Shown: piece after piece, positions 45,698-57,355 of the stretch | Layout: every line of letters begins with the position of its first letter | Numbering within the stretch: the first letter of the stretch is position 1 | From: Planctomycetota bacterium | GTDB taxonomy: Bacteria > Planctomycetota > Phycisphaerae > Phycisphaerales > Phycisphaeraceae | Direction of reading: 5' to 3' | DNA length: 64,000 nt | Assembly (NCBI GenBank): GCA_026386955.1 | Contig: JAPLMQ010000294.1 | Coordinates: 1 to 64,000 of the forward strand | Made by a program: the position numbers and the translations under genes | The notes under the pieces: model-generated | Told to the model about the DNA's origin: nothing | What the model saw: the letters and a program-made list of their open reading frames with translations, nothing else | Databases searched by the model: none

Positions 45698-47140
45698 TCA
45701 CGCCCCCGCCTCGATCTTCAGTCCCTTCACGAACGCGTTCTGCTCCAGCCTCAGCGCTGCCGCGTCGGTGGCGGGAGCCTGGCCTTCGAGCCGGATGTGG
45801 CGGAGCGTGACGTTGTCGATCGTGTGCTCGGCGTCGGCGCCGTTGATGTGCGTGGGCAGCATCCGCGGCCCGTGGATCGTCACATCCTCGATCGTCACGT
45901 CATGCACTTTCCCGAAGGATTTGTCCTTCCCCCAGACGTCCTGCTGGATGGTCATCTTGAGCAGGTTGGGCTCGGGGGCCAAGGCCGCGTGCGACCCGCC
46001 TAGCTTGCCCGCGGCGGTGAGGTCCTCGACCTCGATGTCGGCGAAGTGGATGTCGCTGACGGTCGAGCCGTCGGAGAGGTGGACGCCCAAACACCAGTGG
46101 CGGCAGGAGAGGATGTCGCAGCGGTGGAAGCGGACGTCGTGGATCGGCGCGCGGGTCTCGTAGGTCACGCCCAGGCCGAAGCCCCAGTCGTTCCAGATCT
46201 CGCAGTCGGCGACGCGGATCTTCTCGCACGCGTCGCCCGGCTCGGTGGTCTTGCAGACGATGCTGTCGTCGTGGTTGCGCACGAAGCAGCGGGTGACCTC
46301 CACGTCGGAGGAGTTGACGCTGTTGATGCCGTCGCTGTTCAGTCGGCCGCTGACGATGCGGAGGTTGTCGACGCGCACGCGCTTCGATTTGCCGATGACG
46401 ACGTTCCAGTTCGAGGCGTCGCGGAGCGTGACGCCTTCGAGGCGGATGTCGCTGCTGCCGTGGAGGCTCAACATCGAGCGCCCGGGGTGCGGGACGCGCT
46501 CGGCGTCGAGGACGCCGCGGCCGCAGATGCGCACGTTGCTGGCGTCCTTGATGGAGACGACGGCGCCGTGGATGAAGTTGACCTTCCACTGCTCGTTCCA
46601 CGTGCCGACCTCGCCGGGTTTGAGGCCCGCGCGGACGACCGCGCCGCCGGCGAGGTAGATCGTCTGGCCGGACTTGGCCTCGAGCGTGCTGATTTCGTGG
46701 AGGCCCGGGCCGAAGTGGATGACGTTGGGGTCGCCCTGCTTGGGGACGTCCGTCTCGGGCTCGCTGACGAAGAGGTGGAGGGCGAGGGTGTCGTCGCCGT
46801 CGAAGAGGAGCGTGACGTGGCGCGGGCGGGGGAGCGTGAAGGTGATCTTGCCGTCGGCGATCGTGGGTGTGATGCGCTCGCGCGAGGGGAGGACCTGCGC
46901 GCTCTTGAACGGCTTGGCGGGGCGGACGACGACCTCCGCGGGCCCCGTGGCGTCGAAGATGCAGAAGGCCGCCCGCTGCCCGGCGGGATCGGGCTTGTGC
47001 GACCAGAGGCCGTCCTTCTGCAGGATCTCGGCGCGCACGCGGGCCTTGTAGACGAAGAGCTTCTGCCCGCCGGCTTCAACGGCGAAGTCGGTGGATTCAG
47101 GCTCTCCCGCGGGGCCGGGCCAGGTGATGACGTTGGGCAT
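45698..47140 (-). CDS. GH28-like right-handed beta-helix protein (polygalacturonase-type)
   Basis: The 480-residue product has an N-terminal beta domain (~1-130) and then a parallel beta-helix rich in N/D-turns. Diagnostic GH28 patterns are present in altered form: RLNSDGINSVNSSDVEVTRC (the NxDG-type turn) and VRNHDDSIVCK (DD pair), followed by GLGV and a His/Arg-containing region, so the Asp triad of polygalacturonases is probably represented. It lacks a signal peptide. The likely substrate is a pectin- or dextran-like glycan. It follows a small membrane gene by 14 bases on the same strand. Confidence 0.8.
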   Translation of the reverse strand: MPNVITWPGPAGEPESTDFAVEAGGQKLFVYKARVRAEILQKDGLWSHKPDPAGQRAAFCIFDATGPAEVVVRPAKPFKSAQVLPSRERITPTIADGKITFTLPRPRHVTLLFDGDDTLALHLFVSEPETDVPKQGDPNVIHFGPGLHEISTLEAKSGQTIYLAGGAVVRAGLKPGEVGTWNEQWKVNFIHGAVVSIKDASNVRICGRGVLDAERVPHPGRSMLSLHGSSDIRLEGVTLRDASNWNVVIGKSKRVRVDNLRIVSGRLNSDGINSVNSSDVEVTRCFVRNHDDSIVCKTTEPGDACEKIRVADCEIWNDWGFGLGVTYETRAPIHDVRFHRCDILSCRHWCLGVHLSDGSTVSDIHFADIEVEDLTAAGKLGGSHAALAPEPNLLKMTIQQDVWGKDKSFGKVHDVTIEDVTIHGPRMLPTHINGADAEHTIDNVTLRHIRLEGQAPATDAAALRLEQNAFVKGLKIEAGA

Positions 47141-47154
47141 GGTGGGGTTCGCTT

Positions 47155-47610
47155 TCAGGTTGCGGGCACAGTCGGCTCAGCCGGCGGCGGTGCGGAGTTT
47201 GGAGATTTCTTTGGGTAGCCAAGTCGACGCGCCGCGTAGGCGAGGACGAAGGGGATGAGGAATGGGATCATGCAGGCAGCAAGCTCCAGCCCATTGAGTT
47301 GGTGGTAGTCCATGATGGACAACCCGCCCGCGCCATGTTCGCTGATCCAGCCCTCGATGTTCCCCCACACGCCGAGCAGCAGCACCGGCAGCGCGGCGGC
47401 TTTCCACCACTTCGGAAGGATGACCGCCCAGCCCGTCGCGACGACGAGGACCAACATGAAATCGGTTGCGAGATAGGTGTAGCTTTTGAGGATGCTGGGA
47501 CTCGCGATCGCCAACCGACCCACCGTGCAGAAGCCGAAGGTCCACAGGCCGATGAGGGCCACCAGCACCCAATACACGATCCTCCACCTCTTTTGCGCTT
47601 TAGCATTCAT
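47155..47610 (-). CDS. Small four-helix membrane protein
   Basis: The product is 151 residues with four hydrophobic segments (IVYWVLVALIGLWTFGFCTV, YLATDFMLVLVVATGWAVILP, AAALPVLLLGVWGNIEGW, ELAACMIPFLIPFVLAYA). The C-terminus is Pro/Ala-rich. No family recognised. The start ATG 47610 (MNAKAQKRW) marks where the sequence changes from a GC-rich frame to clearly membrane-protein composition. It is upstream of the GH28-like gene in the same direction, 14 bases apart, and divergent from the secreted beta-helix gene (about 186 bases). Confidence 0.75.
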   Translation of the reverse strand: MNAKAQKRWRIVYWVLVALIGLWTFGFCTVGRLAIASPSILKSYTYLATDFMLVLVVATGWAVILPKWWKAAALPVLLLGVWGNIEGWISEHGAGGLSIMDYHQLNGLELAACMIPFLIPFVLAYAARRLGYPKKSPNSAPPPAEPTVPAT

Positions 47611-47796
47611 GAAGTTGTTGCTCTTGGAAAGGCTGCCCGTGGCAGCATCGCCGATGCGGGTTGGATCGGTTGACCGGAATTTACTCTTGTTTTGGTTTCG
47701 TGGTTGGCATTGGCCGGAAGCATCCGAGTTTGACCGGCACATGTCACGGGTACGATGACACGCGGCGCCAGACGTGAACGAAAATTTGGAGCCATT

Positions 47797-49959
47797 ATGA
47801 AACACGGGAATCACGCCATGCTCTTTCTCGCTGCCTTGGCCTCGCTGCTTGCGTTGCTGAGTCTCTCCGCTTTGGCAGCGCCTTCGCCGGCGCTGTCGCC
47901 GTTCTTCGTCGACCCGCGCGGGTCGGATGAGAACTCCGGCACGAAGGAGAAGCCGTTCGCCACGCTGGAGCGGGCCCGCGCGGCGGTGCGGGCCCTGCCC
48001 GCCGGACAGCCGCGCGAGGTGGTGCTCCGCGCGGGGACGTATCGTGCGGCGTCGACCTTCGCGCTTGGGCCGGAGGACTCCGGCACGCCCGAGCGTCCCG
48101 CCTTGTGGCGCGCCGCCGAGGGAGAGGAGGTCCGTCTCGCCGGCTCGGTCGCGCTCCCGATCAAGGCCTTCAAGCCCGTGGCCGACCCCGCGGTCCTCGC
48201 CCGGCTCGACCCTGCCGCGCGGGGGAACGTGCTGCAGATCGACGTCCACGCCCTGGGCGTCGCGCTCCCGCCCGCGCTGCCCGCGAAGTTCCGCGGAGCC
48301 CCGCACGCGCCCGAGCTCTTCTGCGACGACCAGCGGATGACCCTCGCCCGCTGGCCCAACGAGGGCTGGACGACCATCGCCAAGATCATCGACCACGGCT
48401 CCGACCCGCGCAACGGCGACCACTCCGGCAAGCCCGGCGTCTTCGAGTACAGCGGCGACCGTCCGTCGCGCTGGAGCGTCGAGGCCGGCGTCTGGCTCCG
48501 CGGCTACTGGTGCTACGACTGGTCGGAGGAGGCGATCCGCGTCAAGGCGATCGACACGCAGGCCAAGACCATCACATTCGCGGAGCCGCACGTCTACGGG
48601 CTGAAGCAGGGCAACCCCTCGCCCCGGCGTTACTACGCGCTCAACCTGCTCGAGGAGCTCGACAGCCCCGGCGAGTTCTACCTCGACCGCGTCTCGGGCT
48701 TGCTCTATTTCTGGCCGCCGGCGGCTGCGCTCAGGAGCGCCGATGCCCGCATCGAACTCTCCACGCTCGCCACGCCGATCGTCGCGCTCAAGGACGCGCA
48801 CGACATCGTCCTGCGCGGGCTGACCATCGAGGCGGGGCTCGCCGACGGCATCGAGATCCACGACGGGCGCGGCTGCCGCGTCGAGGCCTGCACGCTGCGC
48901 AACCTCCGCCAACTCGGCGTCAACGTCAACGGCGGCGCGGGCCACCGCGTCGTCGCCTGCGACATCCACCACACCGGCACGGGCGGGATCGCCATGGTCG
49001 CGGGCGACCGCAAGACCCTCACGCCCGCGGGTCTCGAGGCGCTCAACAACCACATCTGGCGGTTCTCCGAGCACCAGCTCACCTACGCCTGCGCCATCCG
49101 CGTCGGCGGCGTGGGCAACCGCGCCGCCCACAACCTGATCCACGACGCGCCCCACATCGCCGTCGCCTTCGCCGGCAACGACCACGTCTTCGAGTTCAAC
49201 GTCGTCCACGACGTCTGCACCGAGACCGACGACGCCAGCGCCTTCTACACCGGGCGCGACCCCTCCGCCCGCGGGCACATCCTCCGCCACAACTTCTGGC
49301 ACCACATCGGCAGCCCCATGGGCCACGGCACGGCCGCGGTCTACTTCGACGACGGCGACGGGGGCAACACCGTCCTGGGCAACGTCTTCTTCCACTGCGG
49401 AGAGCCCGGGCGCGGATCGTTCGGCACGGTCTTCTCCAACGGCGGGCACGACCTCGTCGCCGACAACAACCTCTTCGTCTCCTGCCGCAGGGCCCTGGGC
49501 TCCGCGCCGTGGAGCGACAAGATGTGGAAGGAGACGATCGACGGCGGCCACGACCAGGGCTACGTCAAGAAGCTGCGCGAGGATGTCGACATCACCAGCG
49601 AGGTCTACACGAAGCGCTACCCGGCTCTGGTTGGCTTCCTCGATCCCAAGCCCGGCCAGCCCCGCGTGAGTCGGGCCAAGCACAACCTCTTCGTGCTCTG
49701 CGGGCAGTGGACCAGCGGGAACTGGCAATGCCCGCCGCAGGTGAATTGGTCGGCCGACCACGACCCGGGCTTCGCCGATCCCGCCCACGGCGACTTCTCG
49801 CTGCCTGCCGAGGCGATCAAGAAGTACCCGGGCTTCGAGCCGATCCCCTTCGCGAAGATGGGGCTCTACGCCGACGAGCTGCGCCCGACGCCGGTGCGCG
49901 AGAAATGGAATTACCCGGCGATGGAGCAGGCGAAGGCGCCGGGGGCGGGAGCCAAGTGA
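47797..49959 (+). CDS. Secreted right-handed beta-helix protein
   Basis: The product is 720 residues. A signal peptide (MLFLAALASLLALLSLSALA, mature from APSP) precedes FFVDPRGSDENSGTKEKPFA, the opening common to pectate-lyase-like and glycosidase beta-helix proteins. The central region is a set of short strands with turns such as HDIVLRGLTIEAGLADGIEI and GCRVEACTLRNLRQLGVNVN, typical of parallel beta-helix repeats. The C-terminal part includes YFDDGDGGNTVLGNVFFHC. The exact enzyme class (lyase or hydrolase) is uncertain. ATG 47797 has GGAG 7 bases upstream. Confidence 0.82.
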   Translation: MKHGNHAMLFLAALASLLALLSLSALAAPSPALSPFFVDPRGSDENSGTKEKPFATLERARAAVRALPAGQPREVVLRAGTYRAASTFALGPEDSGTPERPALWRAAEGEEVRLAGSVALPIKAFKPVADPAVLARLDPAARGNVLQIDVHALGVALPPALPAKFRGAPHAPELFCDDQRMTLARWPNEGWTTIAKIIDHGSDPRNGDHSGKPGVFEYSGDRPSRWSVEAGVWLRGYWCYDWSEEAIRVKAIDTQAKTITFAEPHVYGLKQGNPSPRRYYALNLLEELDSPGEFYLDRVSGLLYFWPPAAALRSADARIELSTLATPIVALKDAHDIVLRGLTIEAGLADGIEIHDGRGCRVEACTLRNLRQLGVNVNGGAGHRVVACDIHHTGTGGIAMVAGDRKTLTPAGLEALNNHIWRFSEHQLTYACAIRVGGVGNRAAHNLIHDAPHIAVAFAGNDHVFEFNVVHDVCTETDDASAFYTGRDPSARGHILRHNFWHHIGSPMGHGTAAVYFDDGDGGNTVLGNVFFHCGEPGRGSFGTVFSNGGHDLVADNNLFVSCRRALGSAPWSDKMWKETIDGGHDQGYVKKLREDVDITSEVYTKRYPALVGFLDPKPGQPRVSRAKHNLFVLCGQWTSGNWQCPPQVNWSADHDPGFADPAHGDFSLPAEAIKKYPGFEPIPFAKMGLYADELRPTPVREKWNYPAMEQAKAPGAGAK

Positions 49960-49980
49960 TCGCGGATCCGGCGTGAGGCG

Positions 49981-51345
49981 TCAGAACAGCTCCATCAAGC
50001 TGTCGGCGAACAGCTTCATGCCCACCGGGTTGGGGTGGTTGATCGCGTTGAGCATCAGCGTCATGTAGGGCACGCCCTGCCGCCACAGCCGGCCGTAGCG
50101 CTTCGAGCCGTCGGCGATGGCAACGCCGTTGGCGGGGCCGAACTCGCGCAGGGCCTTGACGTAGGCGCGCGGGTCGTCGTCGCAGTCGCGCTGGCTCTTG
50201 AGTCCCATCCACCCGGGCAGGACGTAGTGCGGCGTGAGGATGATCCACTCGGCCCCGATGGCGCGGAAGTCGCCCAGCAGCCGGGCGTATTGCTGCATCG
50301 TCTTCTCGCGCGTGAATCCGCCGTCGTTGACGAACTCCGACACCACCAGGTCCGGCTTCGCGGCCAGCACCTTCTCCTTGTAGTTGTGCAACGCGCCAGG
50401 CGGCTCATTCAAGTACGAGTCGGTGTTGCGCCCGCCCCAGGCGTCGGTGATGAGCTCGATCTTCGCCTGGGGGAACTTCGCCTTGATCGCCGCCACGAAC
50501 TGCGCCTGCCAGCGCTCGCGCGGCGGGTCGTGCAGGTAGGTCGCCTCGGTCACGCTGTCGCCCCAGGCGAGGATGCGCACCGGCTCGCCCGCGACCAGCT
50601 TGGCGTACGCCTTGGGCGCGAGCTTCGCGGCGATCGGCTGCTCAAGCAGGAGCGGTGGAGGGAAGGCAGGCTCAAGCACCGGGAAGAGGTCGTCGATCGA
50701 GAGCTTCTCCGCGCGCCCCGCGACGTAGATGTTCGCCAGCCGGCGCTCGCCCGCGCCGAGCGCGACCACGGGCGGCGCGGCCGGGTGAGGCTTGCCCTGG
50801 CGAAGGACGACCTGTCCGTCCGCCGTGAGGATGATCGCGTCGAGGCGCGACGTGCCGTGGCGGTAGCTCGCGAAGACCGCCTGGCCTTCCTTGAGCGGGC
50901 CGTCGGGCTTTCGGCCGAGCGTGCCCCAATCGAGGTCGATCAGGAAATCCTCCCCGGACTTGAGCGGCGGACCGCCGGCGTCGGGGCTCAGGCGCAGCTC
51001 GAACGACGCGGGGTCGAGGAAGTGGAAGGCCGTGGTCTCCTGCGTCTCGATGCCCTTGAGCCGGTAGCCCTTCGCCCACCCGCCCGCCTTGGGGTTGAAG
51101 ACCGGCAGCGGGCCGCAGGCCTCGCCCGCGACCTGGGCGATCGCGGCCGGGGCGACGTCGAGGGTCGTGACGGGTTGCTTGAGGCCCGGCAAGGCCTGCG
51201 GGTCGATCATCGTGACGACCACGCGCCAGGGGCCGGCGATCTCGAAGCGGGCCCGGGCCGACGAAGCGGGCTTGCCATGGGAATCGACCTCGGCCCCGGC
51301 AGCGAGGGCGATGGAGGCGATGAGGCTGGTGGTGTAGGCGGTCAT
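49981..51345 (-). CDS. SGNH/GDSL-type hydrolase with N-terminal beta domain
   Basis: The 454-residue product starts with a short hydrophobic stretch ([17 protein letters not shown], possible signal) and an N-terminal beta domain (~30-240). The C-terminal SGNH fold has the nucleophile block [13 protein letters not shown], the second block DAWGGRNTD and the third [11 protein letters not shown]. The late block reads [11 protein letters not shown], so the His is present while the canonical Asp three residues before it is not. Such proteins deacetylate or de-esterify polysaccharides. The gene is convergent with the beta-helix gene (21 bases), consistent with a joint role in carbohydrate degradation. 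Confidence 0.85.
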   Translation of the reverse strand: MTAYTTSLIASIALAAGAEVDSHGKPASSARARFEIAGPWRVVVTMIDPQALPGLKQPVTTLDVAPAAIAQVAGEACGPLPVFNPKAGGWAKGYRLKGIETQETTAFHFLDPASFELRLSPDAGGPPLKSGEDFLIDLDWGTLGRKPDGPLKEGQAVFASYRHGTSRLDAIILTADGQVVLRQGKPHPAAPPVVALGAGERRLANIYVAGRAEKLSIDDLFPVLEPAFPPPLLLEQPIAAKLAPKAYAKLVAGEPVRILAWGDSVTEATYLHDPPRERWQAQFVAAIKAKFPQAKIELITDAWGGRNTDSYLNEPPGALHNYKEKVLAAKPDLVVSEFVNDGGFTREKTMQQYARLLGDFRAIGAEWIILTPHYVLPGWMGLKSQRDCDDDPRAYVKALREFGPANGVAIADGSKRYGRLWRQGVPYMTLMLNAINHPNPVGMKLFADSLMELF

Positions 51346-51468
51346 GCTGGAGCTCCGGACGAAGCAAGGGGGCGAGCAGGGCGTGAACTCGTGGACGGGG
51401 GATGGTACCGCCGGGCGGCGGCCCTGTCGTGCCCGAAGCGCTCGACAGGAAGGCCGGTTTCAGGTACG

Positions 51469-53241
<1,773 letters not shown>

Positions 53242-53640
53242 GCAACACACCCTGTCGATTGAGCGGCCATGGCCGCTTGGGTCACGCGACTCTGACGCTT
53301 AAGCGTCGGGATCGCTTTGGCTTGCGCTGTTTTTCCAGAGAGCCAACATTCGAGTTGAACACTCTTGAATTCAGACATTCATGCGTTAAAACCATATTTA
53401 GGCGATATAATAAGGATGTGAACCGTCGCGGCGATGGCGACGTATTCGGCATGCTCATTTGTGCATCATGAACATCGCTCCCGGCTTCCACGGCCAACGG
53501 TCAAGAGAGAAGGCGGCCGCGCTCGCGTTCGACGCGAAGCGTGGCCGACCCGACCGGTCGCTGACGCCTTCGGGCATCACTCGTGTTCGATCTGCTCGAA
53601 ACGGGAAGAGAGATCGAATGAAGCCTCCAAGAGGCGAGAG
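53242..53640. other. Gene-free gap: two palindromes, AT-rich promoter, long leader
   Basis: 399 bases without a firm gene. First two perfect palindromes, AGCGGCC-AT-GGCCGCT (53262-53277) and GACGCTTAAGCGTC (53294-53307), the second followed by GCGCTGTTTTTCC, possibly ending the helicase transcript. Then the AT-richest stretch of the window with a perfect TATAAT (53406-53411). From there to ATG 53641 is a leader of ~225 bases. An in-frame ATG at 53434 would add 69 residues to the next protein. Confidence 0.6.
53406..53411 (+). promoter_or_regulatory. Candidate sigma-70-type -10 box
   Basis: TATAAT is an exact consensus -10 in an otherwise GC-rich genome. The best -35 candidate upstream is poor (GTTAAA at 53385-53390, only 15 bases away). 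It faces the 53641 gene. The position would give a ~225-base leader. Confidence 0.5.
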
Positions 53641-54228
53641 ATGCACATGGAATCCTCCAAAAAACAAATCTCGAACGCATCGGTCCTGGTCCAGGAACTG
53701 ATCCTCACCGCCGCCCGCAAGGGCAATGCGATCCACTACGAGACGGCGATCGTCTCGGCGGGCTATCTCGCCGGGGTGACGATCCTCCGCGCCTCGGGGC
53801 TCGACCTGCGCAGTCGGCAGCCGGGCGAGCTGATCGAGAGCGATTGGGTCAGTGAGCGCGTCGCCGAGCTGCTGATGGTGATGCGCGGCGTCTCGGCCCA
53901 GAAGGCCCTGGGGCGCGACGGCGGGTGGAAGGACTCGATCCCGCGGGAGCATCGCCCGGCCAAGTCGATGTTCGACCTGATCGCCGAGCTTGAGACGCCG
54001 TTCCGCAAGACGTTGCTCGACCAGAGCGTCCCGCACGAGCTGCACGCGGCGGTGGCGGTGCGTGCCGCGGTGGAGTTCATCGGCGACGCCAAGCCCGACC
54101 TGCATGTCGACATCGGCAAGGCCTTGGCCTACACCGCCTTGGTCAAGGCGGCCCGCACCATCCCGCCCTCGCAGATGGCGACCTCGCTGACGCAGAGCCG
54201 CAGCAAGCCGTGGTGGCGGTTTTGGTGA
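53641..54228 (+). CDS. Hypothetical soluble protein
   Basis: The product is 195 residues, mostly helical, with no recognised domain: SVLVQELILTAARKGNAIHYE, LIESDWVSERVAELLMVMRG, MFDLIAELETPFRKTLLDQS. It ends with an aromatic/basic patch (SRSKPWWRFW). The ATG at 53641 follows AAGAGGCGAGAG closely and is preferred; ATG 53647 is six bases on. It is preceded by a candidate promoter (53406) and a long leader. Function unknown. Confidence 0.7.
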   Translation: MHMESSKKQISNASVLVQELILTAARKGNAIHYETAIVSAGYLAGVTILRASGLDLRSRQPGELIESDWVSERVAELLMVMRGVSAQKALGRDGGWKDSIPREHRPAKSMFDLIAELETPFRKTLLDQSVPHELHAAVAVRAAVEFIGDAKPDLHVDIGKALAYTALVKAARTIPPSQMATSLTQSRSKPWWRFW

Positions 54229-54325
54229 GTCCGCGGGCGACGGTTTGCGCGGGGCGTGGCCGAGCACTTCGCGGCGAAGCCCTTCGGTTCGGCGTCGCAT
54301 TCGGCGTCGTATAAGATCGCCCCGA

Positions 54326-56671
54326 ATGACTCCCGCCACTTCTCCCTCCGTGCCCCTCTTCACCGAATCCTTCGCCTCCCCCGGCCTGCCGCGCGGGTGG
54401 TACACCGACACCGCCGCGCCGAAATATCCCGGCGGCCTCTGGGACTGCCGCCCGTGGGACGGCGTGATCGTCCCCTTCGCCCACGACGGCTGGTCGCGCC
54501 TGCGCGTCGAGGTCGACCTTGAGGAGATCGGCCCGCGCTCCACCGCCTACTGCGGGACCGACAGCCGCACGGGCCTCGCCCTCACCCTCGGGTCAGACCC
54601 CTTCACGCGGCAGCAGGCGAACGACGGCGGGTTGGTCCTCGCCTCCACGCCCGTGGCTGCGGGGCCGCAGCGCACGCGGGCGAGCGTCGTCTTCGAGTGG
54701 ACCGCCGAGACCATGACCGCCGCTATCGACGGCGTCGAGGTCCTCCGCGCCCCGAACATCCGCCGCTCCGCCCGCGCGGGCTCGCTCCACCTGGGCTTCG
54801 GCGCCTGCGTCGTCCGCCGGTTGGCCGCGTTCGGCGAGCCCGATGCGCAGACTCGCGCGCAAGCACCCGTGCCCCAGGGCCCGCTCGGCAAGGACTTCCC
54901 GCTCGAGGTCACCGTCGACTTCAACGACGACCTCATGGCCTGCCCTTGGACGCACAAGACCTTCGACAACCTCTTCGCCGAGCTGAAGTCCTGGGGCACG
55001 CGGCGCGTCTCGTGGATCGACCTGGGACGGGCCGAGGACGCCTACTTCGACTTCGCTCCGCTCGACATCGACCGCCACGGGCAACAGACCTTCGCCAACG
55101 TCGGCGACATCTTCGCCACCGCCGTCGACCACGCCCACAAGCATGGCCTCGAACTCGTCGGCATCCTCAAGCCCTTCGACATGGCGATCCAAGGCACCAG
55201 CTTCCCGCCCTACATCGAGGCGACCAAGATCCACCGCGCGATCCACCGCATCGGCGTCGCCTCCGTCTGGGCGACGCACATGGCCTGCGAGAACCAGCAC
55301 CTGCTCATGGCCCGCAAGCCCTCCGCCTGGGGCCCCGCGCGGCAGCCCGTCTGGACGCGCATCGACTTGGTGAAAGACGACGACGCCCCGAGCGCGATCA
55401 CGCCCGACGACGTCTCGCTCATCGTCTCGGACGACAACGACACGTTCCGCGACTACGCGGGCTCGATCGTCCGCCGGGAGGTCGTCGAGGAGTATCCCGT
55501 CCACCGCTGCACGCCCTCGGGCCCCGTCCGGACGAGTGAGACCCGCCGGTCGCGCGTCATCCGCCTCGAGGGGCTGAACCTGCGCGAGACGTTCGTCGCG
55601 ATCCAGGTCCGCGGCGGCGCCCGCTCGTTCCGCAACCGCCTCGGCGACCTGCTCCACGTCTTCGGCGAGAAGGGCGAGGAGACGCACCTGACCTACGGCC
55701 TCTCGCCGCGGCGCGAGGACTACGCCACGCGCTTCGGGCTGTCGCCTGCGGAGACAGACCCCTCGGGCGCGAAGCCGGTCGGACCCCAAGGCGGCTTCGA
55801 ATACAACCGCTACCCCGGCTCGCCCTCGGCGGCGAACACCAACGGCGGCGACGCGCTCAACACCCCGCTCGCCCTCGACCGAGGCCAGGTCTCCTACCTC
55901 GCCCTCGCCCGCGGGAAGGACCGCAGCCCGATCGCCGTCATGTCGCCCTCGTTTCCGCAGACGCGGGCGCTTTGGATGACGTGGGTCAAGGCGATGCTCG
56001 ACGCGGGCGCGGACGGGATCGACATCCGCATCGGGAACCACCACGCCGACTTCGCTTGGGGCGAGTACGGCTTCGAGCAGCCCGTGCGCGACGAGATGCT
56101 CAAGCGAGCCGGCGCCGACATTTGGTTGACCGACGACTTCGACCACAACCTCTGGCGGCGCATCCGCGGCGAGGGCTGGACCGCCTTCATGCGCGAGGCC
56201 TCGGCGCTGACCCGCGCCCGCGGCAAGACCTTCGCCGCCCACATCGACGGGAACTACGACGCCGCCCCGCCCCCCGGATACGGCGCGGCGCTCAACATCA
56301 CCTACGACTGGCAGACCTGGCTCCGCGAGGGGCTGCTCGATTACGTCACCGGCAAGGCCCTCTGGCCCTCGGGCAGCTTCGCCCGCGAGGTGATCGCCCT
56401 CGCCCACAGCCTGGGCGTGCCCGTCACTTATGCGCCTTACTGCAACAACTTCTTCGAGGAACGCCGGCACGCGAACCACATGGGCGAGTCGCCCGTGGGT
56501 TGCCACGTGCCTGTGGAGCGCATGATCGAGTGGGGGCGCGCCAGCGGGTACGACGGCTTCACGTTCTACGAGTGCGCCTCGGCGCTGCGCGCGAAGGCGG
56601 ACGGGACCGTCTGCTTCCGCGGAAATGCGGAGCCGCTGCGCGAGGTGATGCGGAGGAACTTCAAGCGGTGA
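54326..56671 (+). CDS. Glycosidase-like protein, beta domain plus TIM barrel
   Basis: The product is 781 residues. Residues ~1-190 look like a concanavalin-type beta-sandwich (FTESFASPGLPRGWYTDTAAP, ASVVFEWTAETMTAAIDGVE). The remainder resembles a GH10-like or other TIM-barrel glycosidase: EVTVDFNDDLMACPWTHKTF, WIDLGRAEDAYFDFAPLDID, DAGADGIDIRIGNHHADFAW and DIWLTDDFDHNLWRR. Acidic residues at several strand ends are candidates for catalysis, but none can be assigned. No signal peptide. ATG 54326 is taken as the start. It is convergent with the phosphatase gene (19 bases). Confidence 0.75.
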   Translation: MTPATSPSVPLFTESFASPGLPRGWYTDTAAPKYPGGLWDCRPWDGVIVPFAHDGWSRLRVEVDLEEIGPRSTAYCGTDSRTGLALTLGSDPFTRQQANDGGLVLASTPVAAGPQRTRASVVFEWTAETMTAAIDGVEVLRAPNIRRSARAGSLHLGFGACVVRRLAAFGEPDAQTRAQAPVPQGPLGKDFPLEVTVDFNDDLMACPWTHKTFDNLFAELKSWGTRRVSWIDLGRAEDAYFDFAPLDIDRHGQQTFANVGDIFATAVDHAHKHGLELVGILKPFDMAIQGTSFPPYIEATKIHRAIHRIGVASVWATHMACENQHLLMARKPSAWGPARQPVWTRIDLVKDDDAPSAITPDDVSLIVSDDNDTFRDYAGSIVRREVVEEYPVHRCTPSGPVRTSETRRSRVIRLEGLNLRETFVAIQVRGGARSFRNRLGDLLHVFGEKGEETHLTYGLSPRREDYATRFGLSPAETDPSGAKPVGPQGGFEYNRYPGSPSAANTNGGDALNTPLALDRGQVSYLALARGKDRSPIAVMSPSFPQTRALWMTWVKAMLDAGADGIDIRIGNHHADFAWGEYGFEQPVRDEMLKRAGADIWLTDDFDHNLWRRIRGEGWTAFMREASALTRARGKTFAAHIDGNYDAAPPPGYGAALNITYDWQTWLREGLLDYVTGKALWPSGSFAREVIALAHSLGVPVTYAPYCNNFFEERRHANHMGESPVGCHVPVERMIEWGRASGYDGFTFYECASALRAKADGTVCFRGNAEPLREVMRRNFKR

Positions 56672-56690
56672 GCAGCGTGCGGTGCCGAGC

Positions 56691-57167
56691 TCACTGAAAT
56701 TCATCCGTCGTCGCGGCCACCAAGGCTCCATTGCGTTGCATCAGTTCGTCGGCAAACCGCACGAGGCCGGCATGCGGCCGCGCTTCGGGCCGGAGCCTAT
56801 GGACTCGTCGGGCAGCGTCGTGTTCCAATCCAGGGCCGAGCCAGACCGCGGCACAGATGAGGGCCGCCGCGGGCGATCGGCTGAGCCCGGCGTTGCAGTG
56901 GCAGACAAGCACTCCGCCCGCGCCGCGGAGACGTTCCGCGAATTCGATGATCTTCTGTGCGTGCTCTCGGGTCGGCGGGCGGGCGGAATGACGCCCAGCG
57001 CCTCCGGGCTGAGCCGGAGCGTCGTCCATCTCCAGTTGCAAGCGATGCTCAATTGTTTCAAACCCGTGGCAGGCCCGCTCGCCCTCGTCGACGATCGAGA
57101 TCACTGCGCGGACGCGCAGCCCATCACGCTGACAAAGCGAGTCGGCCACGACACGGGAGACAATCAT
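56691..57167 (-). CDS. Protein tyrosine / dual-specificity phosphatase-like
   Basis: The 158-residue protein has the CX5R catalytic loop HCNAGLSRSP (His90, Cys91, Arg97) preceded by hydrophobic GGVLVC, with Asp49 (LEMDD) a candidate general acid. It matches compact bacterial dual-specificity phosphatases acting on phosphotyrosine or other phospho-substrates. The start is set at ATG 57167 (MIVSRVVADSLCQ); ATG 57227 would add 20 residues. It is a single gene between two plus-strand genes. Confidence 0.85.
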   Translation of the reverse strand: MIVSRVVADSLCQRDGLRVRAVISIVDEGERACHGFETIEHRLQLEMDDAPAQPGGAGRHSARPPTREHAQKIIEFAERLRGAGGVLVCHCNAGLSRSPAAALICAAVWLGPGLEHDAARRVHRLRPEARPHAGLVRFADELMQRNGALVAATTDEFQ

Positions 57168-57355
57168 GATTGTGGGGTCGCTTTGCACCGATGAATCGCC
57201 GACGCATAAATGATTGCGGGCACGCATTCTTCGCCTTCACCATCGTACCCACGCGCCCTGACGTCGATTGATTCCCTGTGGGTGGACCGCTTAAGCTGCC
57301 CACCCGATCGACTCTGCGCCCGAATCGCCCTCTCCTCTGCTACAGTCCCGCTCCA

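Noticed and set aside
57278-57310. Inverted repeat GGGTGG...CCACCC before the ABC-F gene
   Set aside because: Short arms and no T-run; too common in GC-rich DNA to call a regulatory site.
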